In this document: positions 6,048 through 8,543 of the stretch, piece by piece
Layout of the letters: each line of letters opens with the position of its first letter
Numbering within the stretch: the first letter of the stretch is position 1
DNA from: JBLHLB01 sp047618505
GTDB taxonomy: Bacteria > Planctomycetota > UBA1135 > GCA-002686595
Assembly (NCBI GenBank): GCA_047618505.1
Contig: JBLHLB010000168.1
Coordinates: 1-8,543, forward strand
Reading direction: 5' to 3'
DNA length: 8,543 nt
The notes under the pieces: model-generated
Told to the model about the DNA's origin: nothing
Seen by the model: only the letters and a program-made list of their open reading frames with translations
Databases searched by the model: none
Made by a program: the position numbers and the translations under genes

Positions 6048-7301
6048 GTGCTTAGAATTGTCCGGGTGAAAGTACTCGACGATGCTCCGATCCACCGTGA
6101 CTCCTCCCCGCACCGTGACCACTGGACCTTAGATCCCGCGGTTACATTTCTGAACCACGGCTCCTTTGGAGCGACGCCGCGCGTTGTCCTCGAGCGTCAA
6201 ACCGAGCTGCGTGCGCGCATGGAAAGCGGGCCCGTTCTCTTCATTGCGCGGGAGCTCCAGGCCGAGACGGATCTGGCCCGGGAGTCCCTCGCGGAATTCC
6301 TCGGGGCAGCGGCGCGCGACCTGGTTCCGGTCACCAACGCGACGACGGCGGTCAACGCGGTCCTGCGCTCGCTGTATTTCAATCCGGGGGACGAGCTTCT
6401 GTCGACTAGCCATGGGTACAACGCCTGTGGAAACACCCTAAACTTCGTCGCCGACCGTGCGGGGGCCTCGGTAGTCGTTGCTGACATTCCCTTTCCCCTT
6501 CGATCCGCGGACGAGATAGTCGATGCGGTAATGAGCTGCGTCACGGAGCGCACGCGCTTCGCACTGCTCGACCACGTGACCAGTTCCACCGCCGTCGTGT
6601 ACCCAGTGGAGCGCCTCGCGCGCGAGCTAAAGTCCCGCGGCATCGCGGTCATGATCGACGGGGCACACGCACCGGGGATGCTGCCCCTCAACCTGGGTGA
6701 GCTGGAGGCCGCCGGCGTCGACTACTACACCGGCAACTGCCACAAGTGGATGTGCGCCCCCAAGGGGGCTGCGTTTCTATGGGTCAAGTACGCGCTGCAG
6801 GAGGGTATCCGTCCGGCCGTGATCAGCCACGGAGCCAATGCGAGCACGGACAAGCGAACCCGCTTTCAACTCGAATTCGATTGGATTGGCACCCAGGACC
6901 CCACGGCCTTTCTGTGCATCCCTGATGCGATCCGGTGCGTCGGTGGACTCGTCCCCGGAGGCTGGGATGAGGTGCGCGCGCACAATCACACGCTGGTGCT
7001 CGCCGGGCGGCGTCTTCTGCTTGACGCCCTTGAGATCGAGTCACCGGTCCCTGACGAGCTGATTGGATCTATCACCAGTCTGCCTATCTGGGATGGGGAG
7101 GCGGGGGACGACATCGATGCTTTCAGCGTGGATGAATTCCAGGGGCGCATCTTTGCGGAGCAGCACATAGAGGTGCCTATCTTCTTCTGGCCCAAGCCCC
7201 CGCGTCGGCTCCTGCGCATCTCGGCGCAGCTCTACAATAGCCTGGCTGATTACGAGGCCTTGGCTCGAGTGCTGCGTGCGGAGGCGCGCGTGGCTCGCTA
7301 A
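6048..7301 (+). CDS. class V aminotransferase, isopenicillin N epimerase-like
   Basis: A cytosolic PLP-dependent fold-type I enzyme of 417 residues, close to the usual length of the family (COG0520 type). The start of the domain has the epimerase-like signature F-L-N-H-G-S-F-G-A-T-P (35-44), with Q and R-x-x-M-E-S-G-P downstream. T-N-A-T-T (96-100) should bind the PLP phosphate. D204-G-A-H207 supplies the Asp that contacts the pyridine nitrogen. C-H-K233-W carries the Schiff-base lysine. The C-terminal domain ends with L-R-I-S-A-Q-L-Y-N. Such proteins are often annotated as isopenicillin N epimerase, cysteine desulfurase or hercynylcysteine sulfoxide lyase (EgtE) without proof; no beta-lactam, Fe-S or ergothioneine genes are nearby, so the substrate is open. 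GTG at 6048 was chosen because GAGGA lies 12 nt upstream; GTG at 6066 is the alternative. It converges on the DUF1501 gene with only 4 bp between the stops. Confidence 0.88.
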   Translation: MLRIVRVKVLDDAPIHRDSSPHRDHWTLDPAVTFLNHGSFGATPRVVLERQTELRARMESGPVLFIARELQAETDLARESLAEFLGAAARDLVPVTNATTAVNAVLRSLYFNPGDELLSTSHGYNACGNTLNFVADRAGASVVVADIPFPLRSADEIVDAVMSCVTERTRFALLDHVTSSTAVVYPVERLARELKSRGIAVMIDGAHAPGMLPLNLGELEAAGVDYYTGNCHKWMCAPKGAAFLWVKYALQEGIRPAVISHGANASTDKRTRFQLEFDWIGTQDPTAFLCIPDAIRCVGGLVPGGWDEVRAHNHTLVLAGRRLLLDALEIESPVPDELIGSITSLPIWDGEAGDDIDAFSVDEFQGRIFAEQHIEVPIFFWPKPPRRLLRISAQLYNSLADYEALARVLRAEARVAR

Positions 7302-7305
7302 CCGC

Positions 7306-8496
7306 CTAATCCGTTAGCACAGGAGCAGGCTTGATCCGCGACGACGGTACGAGCCCCATCCAATCGCGTTCCATTGCCGAGTAGAGGGCGCGGAAGTCCG
7401 TGGTCCCGGGGATATCGCCCTCCACGAGGTCTTCGAGATCCGGTGCGCTGCCGTGGATTCCGGGACGCACCCCATTTCCCACCAGGAAGACAGGGGCCCC
7501 GCGACCATGGTCCGTTCCCTTGGAGCCGTTTTCGGCGGCCCTGCGACCGAACTCGCTGAAGGCGAACGTCAGCACGTTGTCCGCGACCCCACGGACCGTG
7601 AGGTCTTTCTGGAAGGCGGCAATGGCGTCGGAAACGCGCCCAAGCAGCTCGGCATGGACGGCGGTTTGGCGTGCATGCGTGTCAAAGCCTGTCACCTCAA
7701 GGGTGAATACGCGCGTGCCGAATCCGCCGGTGATCAGACCGGCAACCAATTCAAACTGCCGCGCAAGCTCCGTTTCCGGATACTCCACCGAGGTACCCTT
7801 GGCTGCGATCGCCTCCATGCGCCGAACAGCGTCATAGGTCGACCGCGCTGCGATGCGTAGATAGCCGAGATCCCCTTTTGTGTCCCCCTCAATCAGCCGA
7901 TTGCGCCAGGCTGCCAACTCCTCGGAACGCGGGTCCATTTCGAAGCCTGCGGCACTTTGAACCGTGGGCGCGAGGCTGCGTTCGGCTCGCATCGAAAGCG
8001 GCAGGTTGGAGGCGCCGATGGCCAGGGCGGGCATGCTCCCTTGATCCTCCCTGGCGATTTGATCGCTCAGGCGCCCAAGCCAGCCAATGTCGCCCACGGG
8101 CTTGTTCGGTTCCGCCGTGTGCCAGACCTCCATCGAACGAAAGTGCGAACGGTTTGGGCTCGGATTAGCGACGCCCTGGATGACCGCAACTTTTGCTTCC
8201 CCAAACAATTCGGCCATGCCGCCCATGGCCGGATGGAGTCCGTGCATGTCGTCTAGACGATGCAACGCGCCCTTGGCCAGGCCGAGATTCGGGCGCAATC
8301 GATAGTACTGGTCCTGGCCGAAGGGCACGACCGTGTTCAATCCGTCGTTGCCGCCAGTGAGTTGCAGCACAACTAGCACGCGCTCATCTTGACCACGGGC
8401 CGCCACTGAGACCGAACGGGCCCCAAGGGACGGTCCGGCTAAACACGCGGCAGAGACTTGGACGCCGGCCACGAGTAGGTTTCTTCTGGTGAGCAT
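7306..8496 (-). CDS. DUF1501 family Tat-exported protein
   Basis: A 396-residue exported protein. The N-terminus has a twin-arginine-type signal, M-L-T-R4-R5-N-L-L, followed by a hydrophobic stretch and a possible cleavage site near A26. The DUF1501 signatures are clear: V-L-Q-L-T-G-G-N-D-G-L-N (43-54), N-R-S-H-F-R-S-M-E-V-W-H (115-126), T-G-F-D-T-H (269-274), and F-S-E-F-G-R-R...N-G-S-K-G-T-D-H-G-R-G (313-333). The Asp/His-rich motifs resemble metal sites of the alkaline phosphatase superfamily, to which DUF1501 is related; no reaction is established. Such genes are abundant in Planctomycetota and usually follow a DUF1800 gene, which would lie past the right edge here. At about 400 residues it belongs to the shorter class of the family. 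The ATG at 8494-8496 has an AGGAG 13 nt upstream. Confidence 0.92.
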   Translation of the reverse strand: MLTRRNLLVAGVQVSAACLAGPSLGARSVSVAARGQDERVLVVLQLTGGNDGLNTVVPFGQDQYYRLRPNLGLAKGALHRLDDMHGLHPAMGGMAELFGEAKVAVIQGVANPSPNRSHFRSMEVWHTAEPNKPVGDIGWLGRLSDQIAREDQGSMPALAIGASNLPLSMRAERSLAPTVQSAAGFEMDPRSEELAAWRNRLIEGDTKGDLGYLRIAARSTYDAVRRMEAIAAKGTSVEYPETELARQFELVAGLITGGFGTRVFTLEVTGFDTHARQTAVHAELLGRVSDAIAAFQKDLTVRGVADNVLTFAFSEFGRRAAENGSKGTDHGRGAPVFLVGNGVRPGIHGSAPDLEDLVEGDIPGTTDFRALYSAMERDWMGLVPSSRIKPAPVLTD

Positions 8497-8509
8497 GATG
8501 GTCTTGGTA

Positions 8510-8514
8510 CTCCT
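8510..8514 (-). promoter_or_regulatory. Shine-Dalgarno-like AGGAG of the DUF1501 gene
   Basis: CTCCT on the plus strand reads AGGAG on the minus strand, 13 nt from the ATG. The spacing is rather long, but there is no better candidate start. It lies in the 26-bp gap after a probable upstream stop codon, as expected inside an operon. Confidence 0.45.
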
Positions 8515-8522
8515 GCTTGCCG

Positions 8523-8543
8523 CTAGATCAAGTGGGCGTCGGG
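8523..8543 (-). CDS. possible 3' end of an upstream gene, DUF1800-like by context
   Basis: Reading the minus strand from the right edge gives six sense codons (P-D-A-H-L-I) and a TAG at 8523-8525. A gap of 26 bp to the DUF1501 start would suit an operon. DUF1800 proteins usually precede DUF1501 and often end with a short S-P-x-x-x-L-type tail, which fits loosely. Six codons cannot prove a gene. Confidence 0.25.
   Translation of the reverse strand, partial: PDAHLI

Noticed and set aside
6053..6058. TAGAAT as a -10 box for the aminotransferase
   Set aside because: No -35-like hexamer lies at 16-18 bp spacing, and it falls after the preferred GTG start at 6048.
6048..7301. Aminotransferase as part of a beta-lactam or ergothioneine cluster
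   Set aside because: The neighbours are a DUF669-like gene and a DUF1501 gene. No NRPS, isopenicillin synthase or Egt partner is visible, so the family name should not be read as a pathway.

Overview
The window looks like ordinary chromosomal DNA from a GC-rich environmental bacterium, most likely a member of the Planctomycetota. The evidence for this is a Tat-exported DUF1501 protein, a sulfatase-superfamily lipoprotein, a membrane-anchored SGNH hydrolase, and few start codons with a good Shine-Dalgarno sequence. This assignment is inferred from gene content. No rRNA, marker gene, tRNA, CRISPR array, insertion sequence or prophage block is visible.

Layout from left to right: (1) the 3' end of a plus-strand gene with a PrcB C-terminal-like domain; (2) a full-length RecQ helicase gene on the minus strand, whose end overlaps the first gene tail to tail; (3) a 249-bp gap with several GC-rich hairpins; (4) a minus-strand SGNH/GDSL-type hydrolase with an N-terminal membrane anchor; (5) a divergent promoter region of about 195 bp; (6) a plus-strand sulfatase-superfamily lipoprotein whose nucleophile site is T-L-P-A-H instead of C/S-x-P-x-R; (7) a 195-bp leader with alternative pairings and a strong ribosome binding site; (8) a small DUF669-like gene, a family better known from phage ssDNA-binding proteins; (9) a 4 x 16-bp tandem repeat whose first unit carries that gene's stop codon; (10) a class V aminotransferase of the isopenicillin N epimerase/cysteine desulfurase type; (11) a convergent minus-strand DUF1501 gene, with a few codons of a probable upstream partner at the right edge.

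The genes do not form one obvious pathway. The SGNH hydrolase and the sulfatase-like lipoprotein are divergently transcribed and both act outside the cytoplasm, so they may share control and work on cell-envelope or environmental polymers. RecQ and the DUF669-like protein both suggest single-stranded DNA handling, but they are about 3 kb apart on opposite strands and are probably unrelated. I do not see a convincing new multi-gene system. The points most worth a second look are the non-canonical sulfatase active site, the leader of the DUF669-like gene, and the tandem repeat at its stop codon.
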